From: Salibacterium qingdaonense
Lineage (GTDB): Bacteria; Bacillota; Bacilli; Bacillales; Marinococcaceae
Assembly: GCF_900114715.1 (NCBI RefSeq)
Contig: NZ_FOTY01000006.1
Span: forward strand, 1 to 64,000
Direction: 5' to 3'
DNA length: 64,000 nucleotides
Shown here: piece by piece, positions 50,465 through 59,528 of the stretch
Position numbering within the stretch: position 1 is the stretch's first letter
Layout of the letters: the number at the start of each line of letters is the position of its first letter
The notes under the pieces: generated by a model
What the model was told of the DNA's origin: nothing
Databases searched by the model: none
Seen by the model: only the letters and a program-made list of their open reading frames with translations
Program-made: the position numbers and the translations under genes

Positions 50465-50520
50465 TCCTGTTTTCCCTCACTTCTTGTTGCTTTGCAGCTT
50501 AAGGCTTTTTTCTATGGACA

Positions 50521-50554
50521 AAAAGGCCGGGGTGCCCCACTTCAGAGGCACCCC
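50521..50554 (-). terminator. Terminator after prfB
   Basis: GGGGTGCC and GGCACCCC form a perfect 8-bp stem, followed on the minus strand by GGCC and TTTTT. Confidence 0.8.
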
Positions 50555-50561
50555 TTTTCTT

Positions 50562-51666
50562 TTAAATATCCATGCTTGCCCGAAGGTATCCATCAATGAA
50601 TGGATCAATGTTACCGTCCATCACTGCGGAGGTATTCCCCATTTCTTGATTGGTCCGGTGGTCTTTTACCATATTATATGGGTGGAAAACATAAGACCGG
50701 ATCTGGCTTCCCCAGCCGATCTCTTTTTGCTCGCCGCGGATTTCATCCATTTCTTTCTGCTGCTCTTCGAGTTCACGCTGATACAGCTTCGAGCGCAGCA
50801 TTTTCATGGCGGAATCCCTGTTTTTCAGCTGGGAACGCTCATTCTGACACGTCACAATAATATTGGTCGGAAGGTGGGTAATCCGCACCGCCGAATCGGT
50901 TGTGTTAACGTGCTGACCACCTGCCCCGCTGGAACGGTACGTATCAATTCTCAAATCTTCACTGTTGATTTCCACTTCCACCGTGTCGTCCATCTCCGGC
51001 ATGACTTCACACGAAGCGAAAGACGTGTGCCGGCGCCCCGAAGAATCAAACGGTGAAATCCGGACGAGCCGGTGGACTCCTTTTTCAGCTTTCAGATAAC
51101 CGTAGGCATTGTGGCCTTTGATATGCAGAACAGCACTTTTCAGACCCGCTTCATCGCCGTCCAGGTAATCCAGCACATCGACGGTGTACCCTTTGCCTTC
51201 CGCCCAGCGTTTATACATGCGGTACAGCATCTGAGCCCAGTCCTGGGATTCGGTACCGCCTGCACCGGGATGAAGTTCCAGGATGGCGTTGTTTTGATCA
51301 TACGGTTCACTGAGCATCATATTCAGTTCAAAATCATTCACGTTTTTTGTAAGCGTCTGTACGCCTTCTTCCAGTTCTTCCTTCAGATCTTCATCGTCCT
51401 CTTCTTTGACGAGATCATACGTGAGAACGAGATCATCATATGCCTCCGAGAGTCTCCGGTATCCTTCCACCGAATTCTTCAAGACATTGGATTCATCAAT
51501 AACTTGTTTCGATTCGTCCGGATTGTCCCAGAAGCCGGGTTCCGTCATTTTCTGTTCCAGTTCAGCAATGCGTTCCTCTTTTTCAGAGAGGTCAAAGAGA
51601 CCCCCTGAAGTCCGCCAGACGCTGGCGGATATTTGACAATGCATGCTGTATTTCAGCCATATCCAT
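50562..51666 (-). CDS. prfB: Peptide chain release factor 2, with programmed +1 frameshift
   Basis: RF2 terminates translation at UGA and UAA. The gene starts at ATG 51664-51666 and its first 24 codons end CTT-TGA. Ribosomes must skip the T at 51594 and continue at GAC, giving 367 residues (B. subtilis 366). The frameshift signal is complete: SD-like AGGGGG (51601-51606), 3-nt spacer, CTT TGA C. This autoregulates RF2 level. Downstream are the GGQ motif (GAGGQHVN), which triggers hydrolysis, and the SPF-type stop-codon motif ([15 protein letters not shown]). It forms a secA-prfB pair. Confidence 0.97.
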
Positions 51667-51689
51667 CGCGTTCACCTCTATTTTAAGAA

Positions 51690-54224
51690 TTACTGCGCCG
51701 CTTCTGCGCTTCCATGACAGTGTTTGTATTTCTTTCCACTGCCGCAGGGGCACGGTTCGTTGCGTCCCACTGTTTCTGTTTTGCGGACGGGACGGCGCTT
51801 GTTGTTGTTTTCCTCACGTTCGGTGTTCTCACCGTGAACGGCTTTGCCTTCCGCAACTTCCTCCCGTTCCAGGTTGCTGCGGACCTGCGCCTTCACGATA
51901 TACATAGCCACTTCTTCTTCAATGGAAGCAACCATTTCTTCAAACATGTTAAAGCCTTCAAACTTATACTCCCGGAGCGGATCGTTCTGACCATAAGCAC
52001 GCAGATGGATGCCTTCGCGGAGCTGGTCCATCTGGTCGATATGGTTCATCCATTTGCGGTCGACAGCGCGGAGCAGCACTACCCGTTCGAATTCCTTCAT
52101 CGTTTCTTCAGGCAGTTCTTCCTGCTTCTGCCTGTAATGGGTATATGCTTTTTCAAGCACCGTTTCGGTGATTTCCTCCGGTTCCATGCCTTCAATATCT
52201 TTTACCTCAAGGTCGTCCGCCCAGAGCACCGTTCCTTTCAGGTAGTTGACGAGGCCTTCGAGGTTCCATTCTTCCGGCACTGTCCCTTCCGGTGTATACT
52301 GCCCTACCGCACGTTCCACGACAGATTTGATCATCGGTTTCACGACATCTTCCAGGTTTTCGGAATCGAGAACTTCCATCCGCTGCGCGTAAATGACATC
52401 ACGCTGCTCACGCATCACGTCATCATACTGAAGAATCTGTTTCCGGGCGTCAAAGTTGTGGCCTTCCACACGCTTTTGCGCCTGCTCCACGGCCCGGCTG
52501 ACAATTTTGCTCTCAATCGGCTGGTCATCTTCCATGCCGAGTTTTTCCATCATGCCGCGCATGTTATCTGTACCGAAGCGGCGCATCAAGTCATCTTCCA
52601 TCGAGAGATAGAACTGGGAAGCACCCGGGTCCCCCTGACGACCGGAACGTCCGCGGAGCTGATTATCGATACGGCGGCTTTCGTGACGCTCTGTACCGAT
52701 CACAAACAAACCGCCGAGATCCACCACACCTTCGCCGAGTTTGATGTCGGTTCCGCGTCCGGCCATATTTGTCGCGATGGTCACCGTCCCGGGCTGGCCG
52801 GCGTCTTCGATGATTTTCGCTTCGTTCTCATGGTGCTTGGCGTTCAGGACATTATGCGGAACGTTCCGTTTTTTGAGAAGCTGGGAAATCAGCTCGGACA
52901 TTTCCACACTGACAGTACCGACAAGAACCGGTTGTCCTTTTTGATAAAGTTCTCCCACCGTATCAGCAATCGCACGGTGCTTGCCCTCTTTCGACTTGTA
53001 AATCATGTCCGGCTTATCATCTCTGATGACCGGTTCATTCGTCGGTACAGACGTTACGCCCATACCGTAAATGTTGCGGAATTCTTCTTCTTCCGTTTTT
53101 GCTGTACCGGTCATGCCGGCAAGTTTATTGTACATCCGGAAAAAGTTCTGGAAAGTGATCGAAGCAAGCGTCATGCTTTCTTTCTGGACTTCAAGACCTT
53201 CTTTTGCTTCAATAGCCTGGTGAAGACCGTCGCTGTAACGACGCCCTTTCATGAGGCGTCCGGTGAACTGGTCGACGATGACGACCTGACCTTCGTCGAC
53301 GACATAGTCCGAATCCCGGTTCATCGTCACATGGGCTTTCAGCGCCTGGTTAATATGGTGAAGAAGCTGAACGTGATTCTGGTCAAACAGGTTGTCAATG
53401 CCAAAGGCCTGCTCGGCTTTATTGACACCTTCTTCGGTCAATTGTACGTTCTTAGTCTGTTCATCATACGTATAGTCTTCCTCGAGCTTCAGACGTCTGA
53501 CGAAAGCATCTCCTGCCATATACATTTTCGTCGACTGCTGCACCGATCCTGAAATAATCAGCGGTGTCCGTGCCTCATCCACCAAAATCGAGTCCACTTC
53601 GTCGACGACGGCAAAATGAAGCGTGCGCTGCACCATGCGTTCTTTGTACAGCACCATGTTATCCCGCAGGTAATCAAAACCGAATTCATTGTTCGTTCCG
53701 TACGTGATATCGGCTGCATACGCTTCGCGTTTTTCATCTTTGGTCATGCCTTTCTGGTTAAGACCGACCGTCATGCCGAGAAAACGATACAGTTCACCCA
53801 TATCTTCGCTGTCACGCCCGGCAAGGTAGTCGTTGACCGTGATGACATGCACCCCTTTACCGGTCAGCGCATTCAAATATACAGGCATGGTGGCGACGAG
53901 GGTTTTCCCTTCCCCTGTCTTCATTTCCGAAATATCGCCCTGGTGCAGAACGATACCTCCCATTAACTGGACGCGGAATGGTTTCATTCCAAGCACCCGG
54001 TGCGCTGCTTCCCGCACTACCGCGTACGTTTCCGGAAGCAGGTCCTCAAGCGATTCTCCGTTTGCGTAGCGTTCTTTAAACCCTTCAGTCTTACCGCTCA
54101 GTTCTTCATCCGAGAGCTTTTGCATCTCTTCGTCCCACTGCTCGATCTGTTCAACCGTTTTCTCCAGTTTTTTCACACTTCGTTCGTTCGTATCGCCTAT
54201 TACTTTCTTTAATAAGCCGATCAT
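51690..54224 (-). CDS. secA: Preprotein translocase ATPase SecA
   Basis: The 844-residue motor drives unfolded preproteins through SecYEG. It has the N-terminal nucleotide-binding fold with [13 protein letters not shown] (Walker A, ~101), Walker B region [18 protein letters not shown], the preprotein crosslinking domain, the second fold with [10 protein letters not shown] and [15 protein letters not shown], and the C-terminal zinc motif [14 protein letters not shown] that binds SecB-like or ribosomal partners. Length matches B. subtilis (841). Confidence 0.98.
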   Translation of the reverse strand: MIGLLKKVIGDTNERSVKKLEKTVEQIEQWDEEMQKLSDEELSGKTEGFKERYANGESLEDLLPETYAVVREAAHRVLGMKPFRVQLMGGIVLHQGDISEMKTGEGKTLVATMPVYLNALTGKGVHVITVNDYLAGRDSEDMGELYRFLGMTVGLNQKGMTKDEKREAYAADITYGTNNEFGFDYLRDNMVLYKERMVQRTLHFAVVDEVDSILVDEARTPLIISGSVQQSTKMYMAGDAFVRRLKLEEDYTYDEQTKNVQLTEEGVNKAEQAFGIDNLFDQNHVQLLHHINQALKAHVTMNRDSDYVVDEGQVVIVDQFTGRLMKGRRYSDGLHQAIEAKEGLEVQKESMTLASITFQNFFRMYNKLAGMTGTAKTEEEEFRNIYGMGVTSVPTNEPVIRDDKPDMIYKSKEGKHRAIADTVGELYQKGQPVLVGTVSVEMSELISQLLKKRNVPHNVLNAKHHENEAKIIEDAGQPGTVTIATNMAGRGTDIKLGEGVVDLGGLFVIGTERHESRRIDNQLRGRSGRQGDPGASQFYLSMEDDLMRRFGTDNMRGMMEKLGMEDDQPIESKIVSRAVEQAQKRVEGHNFDARKQILQYDDVMREQRDVIYAQRMEVLDSENLEDVVKPMIKSVVERAVGQYTPEGTVPEEWNLEGLVNYLKGTVLWADDLEVKDIEGMEPEEITETVLEKAYTHYRQKQEELPEETMKEFERVVLLRAVDRKWMNHIDQMDQLREGIHLRAYGQNDPLREYKFEGFNMFEEMVASIEEEVAMYIVKAQVRSNLEREEVAEGKAVHGENTEREENNNKRRPVRKTETVGRNEPCPCGSGKKYKHCHGSAEAAQ

Positions 54225-54301
54225 GCCGCGATCATCGTCCTCTCTTTTGGTCGGGAAATCTATAAAGTATGGCGCAGGTTCCGCATTTCACAGTTATTGT
54301 T

Positions 54302-54330
54302 ATTTTATCAGTTTCCTCTGCTTGTTACAA
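54302..54330 (-). promoter_or_regulatory. Promoter of secA
   Basis: Minus-strand -35 TTGTAA (54325-54330) and -10 TAAAAT (54302-54307), extended by TGA, with a 17-bp spacer. The start would be near 54295, some 70 nt before secA. Confidence 0.65.
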
Positions 54331-54495
54331 CGTGGAGGAGGTGCTGACCGTATGAAAAATAGAGCCTCGGTTGTGAGCCTGGCGGGTGTGACAGCCTATG
54401 GACACCAGGAAGCCCGCAAGTACGTTTCATGTCCACGGATCATCATTCCGCGCCGGCTACAGCGCGGGGGGCAGCCGATAAAGGCCGCATACCAA
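54331..54495 (+). other. Intergenic segment between hpf and secA with a plus-strand start signal
   Basis: No gene is assigned. A GGAGGAGGT followed by ATG 54352-54354 opens a plus-strand frame that continues antisense through hpf; its product has no recognisable family features. It may be a decayed gene end or chance. Confidence 0.3.
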
Positions 54496-54497
54496 AT

Positions 54498-54533
54498 AAG
54501 CTCCCGACTATCGTTTAAGATAATCGGGAGCAG
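54498..54533 (-). terminator. Terminator after hpf
   Basis: GCTCCCGATTATC, a 6-nt loop and GATAGTCGGGAGC form a 13-bp stem with one G-U pair, followed by TTATTT on the minus strand. Confidence 0.78.
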
Positions 54534-54552
54534 GACAAAACCCCTGTGCTTT

Positions 54553-55152
54553 TTATTCCGGCTCAATGAGCCCGTACCGGCCGTCTTTGCGGCGGTAGAC
54601 GACGTTGGTGTCACCGTTGACCGAGTTGGAGAAGACGAAGAATCCGTGGCCGAGCATGTCCATCTGCAGAATTGCTTCTTCGGCATCCATCGGTTTCAGG
54701 TTAAACCGTTTTGTCCGGACAATCTGGTTATCTTCTACGTCTTCCTCTTCTTCCTCGACGAGACCATTGCCGTTGGAGAGCCCTCCGTTGGCAATTTCTT
54801 CGTTAAGGGCTTCGATGTCATCTTCTTTAAACATATGCTTTACTCCATCGTTTTGACGGAATTTTCGGTTAACTTTTGTTTTGTGCTTGCGGATTTGTCG
54901 TTCAAGTTTTTCCACCACAAGATCGATCGCCGCGTACATGTCATTGTGCTCTTCTTCGGCACGCAGGAGCAGGTTGGGCATCGGAATGGTCACCTCTATG
55001 TTATTTCCGGTGTTATGCACCTGCAGCTTCACGTGGACATCCGCGACCGGTGTTGTATCAAAATATCGTTCCAATTTGCTTACTTTCTTCTCTACATAAC
55101 TTTTCAGAGCCGGAGTTACCTCTAGGTTTTCACCTCGAATATTATAATTCAT
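54553..55152 (-). CDS. hpf: Ribosome hibernation promoting factor, long form
   Basis: A 199-residue protein with the N-terminal HPF/RaiA domain (~1-100: MNYNIRGENLEVTPALKSYV, EVTIPMPNLLLRAEEEHNDM) and the C-terminal dimerisation domain (~140-199: LKPMDAEEAILQMDMLGHGF, then FVFSNSVNGDTNVVYRRKDG). The long form dimerises 70S ribosomes into inactive 100S particles in stationary phase. Start ATG 55150-55152 follows AAAGGAGG. In B. subtilis (yvyD) it lies between fliT and secA; here other genes intervene on the fliT side. Confidence 0.96.
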   Translation of the reverse strand: MNYNIRGENLEVTPALKSYVEKKVSKLERYFDTTPVADVHVKLQVHNTGNNIEVTIPMPNLLLRAEEEHNDMYAAIDLVVEKLERQIRKHKTKVNRKFRQNDGVKHMFKEDDIEALNEEIANGGLSNGNGLVEEEEEDVEDNQIVRTKRFNLKPMDAEEAILQMDMLGHGFFVFSNSVNGDTNVVYRRKDGRYGLIEPE

Positions 55153-55302
55153 CAAGTAAACTCCTCCTTTCGTTACTTCTACCTTTCTATATTCACTTAA
55201 CAATCCCCTTCTAAAACTCAAAATTCGTCAAAATTTTTTACAATATCTTAACAACGGGTGACGAATTCACGGCTTAGCAGGGCCGGGCGCCCATCATTAC
55301 AG

Positions 55303-55340
55303 GAAAAACACGCTTCATGCCAAAAGCACAAAGCGTGTTT
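55303..55340 (-). terminator. Terminator after the aldehyde dehydrogenase gene
   Basis: AAACACGCTT and AAGCGTGTTT form a 10-bp stem with a 15-nt loop; TTTTT follows on the minus strand. Confidence 0.78.
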
Positions 55341-55347
55341 GTCATTT

Positions 55348-56775
55348 CTACAGGCCAATGGAGATATATTTTGTTTCAAGAAACGGCTTGATGCCTTCAT
55401 GGCCGCCTTCGCGTCCGACGCCGCTTTGCTTCCAGCCGCCGAATGGGGCCTGGGCGGCGGACGGGCGTCCATCGTTCCATCCGACAATGCCGAATTCGAG
55501 CCCTTCCGCTACTTTCACACCGCGGCTCATGCTCTCGGTGAAAAAGTAGGAGGCAAGCCCAAACGGTGAATGGTTCGAGTGACGCACAGCTTCTTCGTCG
55601 CTCGATACTTTCTGGATTGGAGCGACAGGACCAAATGTTTCCTCTTCCATGATAATCATGTCGCTTGTGACATTCTTGAGGACCGTCGGCTCATAAAACC
55701 AGCCGCCGTTTTCTTCCCAGCCTCTGCCGCCGGTAACAATTTCCGCTCCTTTATCGACTGCGTCTTTCACGTGGCGGTCCACTTTTTCCCAGCCTTCTTT
55801 ATTAATCATCGGGCCGATCGATGTACCTTCGGCAAAACCGTCACCGACCTGAAGTTTCTCCACTTCTTCTTTCAGGCGGTCGACAAACGTATCGTATACC
55901 GCTTCCTCCACGTAAACACGGTTGCCGCAGACGCATGTCTGACCGGCATTCCGGAATTTGGATGCGACCGTACCGTCGACGGCTTTTTCCATGTCCGCGT
56001 CGTCGAGGACGATAACCGGTGCGTGGCCGCCCAGTTCAAGCGACAATTTCTTGATATCGGAAGCGCCCTGCTCCATCAGTTTCTTTCCAACTCCGGTGGA
56101 ACCGGTGAAAGTCATTTTCCGCACAGCCTGGCTGCCCATAAGTTCACCGCCGATGGCTGCTGCATCTTCTCCTGTAATCAGGTTGAATACACCATCAGGC
56201 AGTCCCGCTTCTTCGCAGATTTCAGCGAAACGTACTGCCGACAGCGGCGTGTCTTCAGCCGGCTTTAAAACAACCGGGCAGCCTGCTGCAAGCGCCGGTG
56301 CGACTTTTCTTGTTACCATCGCCTGCGGGAAGTTCCACGGGGTGATTGCAGCGGTCACACCAACGGGCTGGTGCAGCACCATCATCCGCTTGTCAGGCGA
56401 ACCAGCCGGAATCGTATCGCCGTAGATCCGTCTTCCTTCTTCAGCGAACCATTCGAGAAAAGAAGCCGCGTAAGCCACCTCGCCTTTTGCCTCTTGAAGG
56501 GGTTTGCCCATTTCCAGCGTGATCAATTCTCCGAGTTCATCCTGTCTTTCCATCATTAAGCGGTATATTTCTTTTAAGTAGGCAGCTCTGTCGCCTGCGC
56601 TCCGGTGCGCCCAGGACGGAAAGGCGTCTTCTGCTGCTTTGATGGCTTCTTTCGTTTCTTCGGCTCCGCCATCTGCTGCCTGTCCGATTTCTTCATTGTT
56701 TGCCGGATTTTTAACCGCAAAGGTGCCGTTGGCTGCTTTTTTCCATGTACCGTTTATAAATAGGCGTGTCTCCAT
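55348..56775 (-). CDS. gabD: NAD(P)-dependent aldehyde dehydrogenase, probably succinate-semialdehyde dehydrogenase
   Basis: A 475-residue enzyme of the aldehyde dehydrogenase superfamily, full length for GabD. The nucleotide region WNFPQAMVTRKVAPALAAGC (~140), the general-base glutamate in LELGGHAPVIV (~250) and the catalytic cysteine in FRNAGQTCVCGNRV (~284) are all present. The CVCGNR context and DGRPSAAQAPFGGWKQSGVG ending fit succinate-semialdehyde dehydrogenases. No gabT or gabP is nearby, so the substrate is uncertain. Start ATG 56773-56775 follows AAAGGAG. It is foreign to this syntenic spot in B. subtilis. Confidence 0.85.
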   Translation of the reverse strand: METRLFINGTWKKAANGTFAVKNPANNEEIGQAADGGAEETKEAIKAAEDAFPSWAHRSAGDRAAYLKEIYRLMMERQDELGELITLEMGKPLQEAKGEVAYAASFLEWFAEEGRRIYGDTIPAGSPDKRMMVLHQPVGVTAAITPWNFPQAMVTRKVAPALAAGCPVVLKPAEDTPLSAVRFAEICEEAGLPDGVFNLITGEDAAAIGGELMGSQAVRKMTFTGSTGVGKKLMEQGASDIKKLSLELGGHAPVIVLDDADMEKAVDGTVASKFRNAGQTCVCGNRVYVEEAVYDTFVDRLKEEVEKLQVGDGFAEGTSIGPMINKEGWEKVDRHVKDAVDKGAEIVTGGRGWEENGGWFYEPTVLKNVTSDMIIMEEETFGPVAPIQKVSSDEEAVRHSNHSPFGLASYFFTESMSRGVKVAEGLEFGIVGWNDGRPSAAQAPFGGWKQSGVGREGGHEGIKPFLETKYISIGL

Positions 56776-56972
56776 GAAAATCTCTCCTTTAATCATGTCT
56801 CTTTGTACTACATACCCGGGTGTGGACGTTCCTATGCAGATTTCCAAAAATTCTCTCTGCTGAAATGCTATACGTCCATCCTGCCCTTCCTTTTTTCTTC
56901 TGTAAAGTCTATCCAACCTCCTCTTTATATGATATATTTTAGTGACAGGCTTACGCAGGAGGAGGAAAAATC

Positions 56973-58091
56973 ATGCAGCGGATTCTTACAGGCATGTATG
57001 GTCTCCTGATTGTCCTGCTTCTGGCATCCTGCATGTCAGAAGCGGATACAGATGAAAACGGGGACAGCGCCGCCCCCTCTGAAGAAGAACCGGATGACAC
57101 CGAAGATACAGAACCGGAAAAGGAACCTGAGAAGGTCATGCCGGCGGGGGACGTTCTGCAGCAGTCTATTGATAAGATGAATGATATAGAAAGCTACACC
57201 ATTTCAACGAATATGAACCAGCACCTGGAACTCGGCGGGGAGCAGACACTCGAAAACCGGTACCGCTCCAATACGCTTGTCAACCTTGATCCGGTGCGGT
57301 ATCACGAATCATCCACCATCGAAAAAAACCAGACGACCGCGGAGGAGACAAATAACAGCTTCGTGGAGCTGGAGCGTTATTTTACGGACCGGGGTTTTTA
57401 TATGTTTGACTCCTCGGAAAGCCGCTGGGTGCAATTTCCGGAACAATTCAACGAAGACTTCAAGTCTTTTGACAAATCCTATGAGAACCCGGGCCGCATT
57501 CTTGAAATGATTGAAGCCTACAGCAGTAACATCCATATAATAGAAGGAAACCGTCATTATCAGCTCACATTCAGCGGCGGGGAAGACCAGACCCAGGAAA
57601 TCGCCCTTGAAATGATCGGCATGGTTAACACCGGCTTCTCTTCTTCGATGGAAGACATGATGTACATGGCGGAGCTGGAGTCGCTGACATTCCAGCTTCA
57701 GATTGACAAGGAAACGTTCTACCCGAAAAAACTGAAAATGAACCTCGACATGAACATGAATAACGCAGAAGGAGAGCCGGATGCCTCGGATCACCTTGTT
57801 GTCGCCCGTTATTCTGATTTCAATGAAACAGAACGTGTCGAGATTCCGGCCGACGTCCTGAACGTCGCCGAGGGCATGGAACTGGATGAATTCACCGGAT
57901 TTGAGCAGATGGAGGAATTTGATTCGGTAGACGGGATGGAAATGGAACAAATTTACGGAGACGACACCACAGAATCCCAGGATGATCCCGCGCTTGACTT
58001 CGATCTGAGTGAACACCTGAACGATGGCAGCGGCGGTGGAGAAAGGGAAGATACGAACGAGCAGCCAGCATCCGGAGATTCCTCCGGGTAG
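56973..58091 (+). CDS. Predicted lipoprotein of DUF6612-like type
   Basis: A 372-residue exported protein with a lipobox LLASC (cysteine ~21) after a hydrophobic signal, a strongly acidic linker (about 24-55), and a folded domain with alternating strands and helices resembling the LolA/LppX-like lipid-binding fold: VLQQSIDKMNDIESYTISTN near residue 60, then ALEMIGMVNTGFSSSMEDMM and KETFYPKKLKMNLDMNMNN. The C-terminus is acidic and Gly/Ser-rich. GGAGGAGG precedes the ATG. It is oriented against all neighbours, diverging from the dehydrogenase gene with 197 bp between. Function unknown. Confidence 0.82.
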   Translation: MQRILTGMYGLLIVLLLASCMSEADTDENGDSAAPSEEEPDDTEDTEPEKEPEKVMPAGDVLQQSIDKMNDIESYTISTNMNQHLELGGEQTLENRYRSNTLVNLDPVRYHESSTIEKNQTTAEETNNSFVELERYFTDRGFYMFDSSESRWVQFPEQFNEDFKSFDKSYENPGRILEMIEAYSSNIHIIEGNRHYQLTFSGGEDQTQEIALEMIGMVNTGFSSSMEDMMYMAELESLTFQLQIDKETFYPKKLKMNLDMNMNNAEGEPDASDHLVVARYSDFNETERVEIPADVLNVAEGMELDEFTGFEQMEEFDSVDGMEMEQIYGDDTTESQDDPALDFDLSEHLNDGSGGGEREDTNEQPASGDSSG

Positions 58092-58127
58092 GAAGCTGTC
58101 CTTTTAAAAGGACGGCTTCTTTTTTTA
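58092..58127 (+). terminator. Terminator after the lipoprotein gene
   Basis: GAAGCTGTCCTTTT and AAAAGGACGGCTTC pair through 14 positions with one mismatch and are followed by seven T. Confidence 0.85.
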
Positions 58128-58160
58128 TGGGACGTGGCGCAGTTGGGTGCAGGGACCGGT

Positions 58161-58762
58161 GTTTCTTGATCAATTTTCTGGATTTCTTGATCGATCCGAT
58201 GATTTCTCGATCGATTTCCGGCACGTGCGGGGATTTCTTGATCGTTTCTCCGGATTTCTCGATTGTTTCTCCACTATTATCCATCGATTCTCTACTTTTC
58301 TCTATGGATTCCGGTAAAAATGGTCCACGATGAGCCTCCAGCAGCGCTGAAAAGCGGGACGCTGCGTTTCTCGATCGCTTCTCCCGATTTCTTGATCGAT
58401 CCGATGATTTCTCGATCAATTTCCGGCACATGCGGGGATTTCTTGATCGTTTCTCCGGATTTCTCGATTGTTTCTCCACTTTTATCCATCGATTCTCTGC
58501 TTTTCTCTATAGATTCCGGTATAAATGGTCCACGATGAGCCTCCAGCCCCGCTGAAAACCACGGCGCTGCGTTTCTCGATCGATTCTCCCGATTTCTTGA
58601 TCGATCCGATGATTTCTCGATCGATTCCCGGCACGTGCGGGGATTTCTTGATCGTTTCTCCGGATTTCTCGATTGTTTCTCCGCTTTTATCCATCGATTC
58701 TCTGCTTTTCTCTATAGATTCCGGTAAAAATGGTCCACGATGATCCTCCAGCGTTGAAAGCC
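58161..58762. repeat. Three tandem copies of a 205-bp repeat
   Basis: Units start near 58161, 58366 and 58571; the marker TCGATCCGAT falls at 58191, 58396 and 58601, exactly 205 bp apart. Units differ at scattered single bases; the first is the most divergent and the third ends early. Each contains five copies of TTTCTYGATY plus related TTTCTCC blocks. Since 205 is not a multiple of 3, no single frame crosses all copies, so a repetitive protein is unlikely. No CRISPR-like spacer structure exists. The minus-strand start of the array lies inside the 3' end of the gene at 58712-59083. Confidence 0.93.
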
Positions 58763-59083
58763 GGGGAGGAAATCCATGGTCAGCGCTGACAGTTTCCATG
58801 TCGCAGAGTCCATATCAGGAATAGCGCGGGCTTCTCCCAATTTTTCGTGGAAAGCGTCCATCTCTGCGCCGCGGTCTGCTTTCTGCCCAAACAGATGCAT
58901 CAGCGTGACGTTACCTTCCGCCAGAGGCGTGAATCCGTCCAGCATCTGCTGCAGCAGACGATCTCCATTTTCGTCCAACCCTTCCCGGTAAAAATATGCG
59001 ACCGACGCAATACCTTCCTCGACCGTTTCCAGATAGCCGAGATACTGCTTGAGAAAATCCTGTTCTGCCTGATCGAGCAGCAT
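58712..59083 (-). CDS. Hypothetical protein next to fliT; its 3' end lies in the repeat array
   Basis: I do not recognise this 123-residue protein. It starts MLLDQAEQDFLKQYLGYLET and looks mainly helical, with no membrane segment or signal. The last ~10 codons (from about VDHFYRNL) are encoded inside the first minus-strand copy of the 205-bp repeat, so the present stop may be secondary. ATG 59081-59083 has a GGTGAGG only 3 nt upstream; the frame is open 17 codons further. A terminator lies between it and fliT, so it probably has its own weak expression. Its place suggests, but does not show, a flagellar link. Confidence 0.55.
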   Translation of the reverse strand: MLLDQAEQDFLKQYLGYLETVEEGIASVAYFYREGLDENGDRLLQQMLDGFTPLAEGNVTLMHLFGQKADRGAEMDAFHEKLGEARAIPDMDSATWKLSALTMDFLPGFQRWRIIVDHFYRNL

Positions 59084-59132
59084 ATGCCTCACCAACCCTT
59101 CTCTCGTTTTGAGAATAACACAACGATAATAC

Positions 59133-59160
59133 AAAAAAACAGCCGCACGAGGCGGCTGCC
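59133..59160 (-). terminator. Terminator after fliT
   Basis: CAGCCGC and GCGGCTG with a 5-nt loop form the stem; seven T follow on the minus strand. Confidence 0.85.
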
Positions 59161-59164
59161 CACT

Positions 59165-59527
59165 TCAATTTTTCTTGTCAAAAAACACACCGTCCACCGT
59201 CGTCCCGGAGTACGGACGCGCATAATGCCGGGTAGACTTCTTTTTCTTGTTCAGCTGCTGCATGACAAGCCGCAGTTCTCCGCGCGACGCCTCCATCCAG
59301 CGCTGAATCTCCTCATTCATTTTGAACATCTCCGCGCCGAGCTGTCGTTCTTTCTCAGAAAACGACGTCTGCTCTCTCATCTTCTCCAGCAGTTCCGACC
59401 GCTGCGCCAGATACTGTTCCAGCTTTTCCACGTACGTATCGCGTTCTTCAATACGTTTTGGCATCGGTTCTGCCATATGATCGTACAGGGCTTTCGTGAC
59501 ATCATACAGCTCTTTCACGACAGCCAT
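59165..59527 (-). CDS. fliT: FliT-like flagellar chaperone
   Basis: A 120-residue helical protein: VKELYDVTKALYDHM at the start, then a long antiparallel coil (PKRIEERDTYVEKLEQYLAQ, RSELLEKMREQT, EMFKMNEEIQRWMEASRGEL) and a basic C-terminus. The size, helical content and position directly after fliS fit FliT, the export chaperone for the filament cap FliD. Sequence conservation in FliT is low, so synteny carries much of the call. Start ATG 59525-59527 is one base past the fliS stop, with GGAGG inside the end of fliS. Confidence 0.72.
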   Translation of the reverse strand: MAVVKELYDVTKALYDHMAEPMPKRIEERDTYVEKLEQYLAQRSELLEKMREQTSFSEKERQLGAEMFKMNEEIQRWMEASRGELRLVMQQLNKKKKSTRHYARPYSGTTVDGVFFDKKN

Positions 59528-59528
59528 A

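Noticed and set aside
51714-53552. 612-codon plus-strand frame
   Set aside because: It lies entirely antisense to secA and comes from codon bias; no family resemblance.
58161-58762. CRISPR array
   Set aside because: The repeats are 205 bp, near-identical over their whole length, with no short repeat alternating with unique spacers and no cas gene nearby.
57892-58799. Overlapping small proteins rich in SGETIEK or DFLIVSPDFS repeats
   Set aside because: They exist in several frames on both strands of the same repeat DNA, change frame from copy to copy because 205 is not divisible by 3, and lack ribosome-binding sites.
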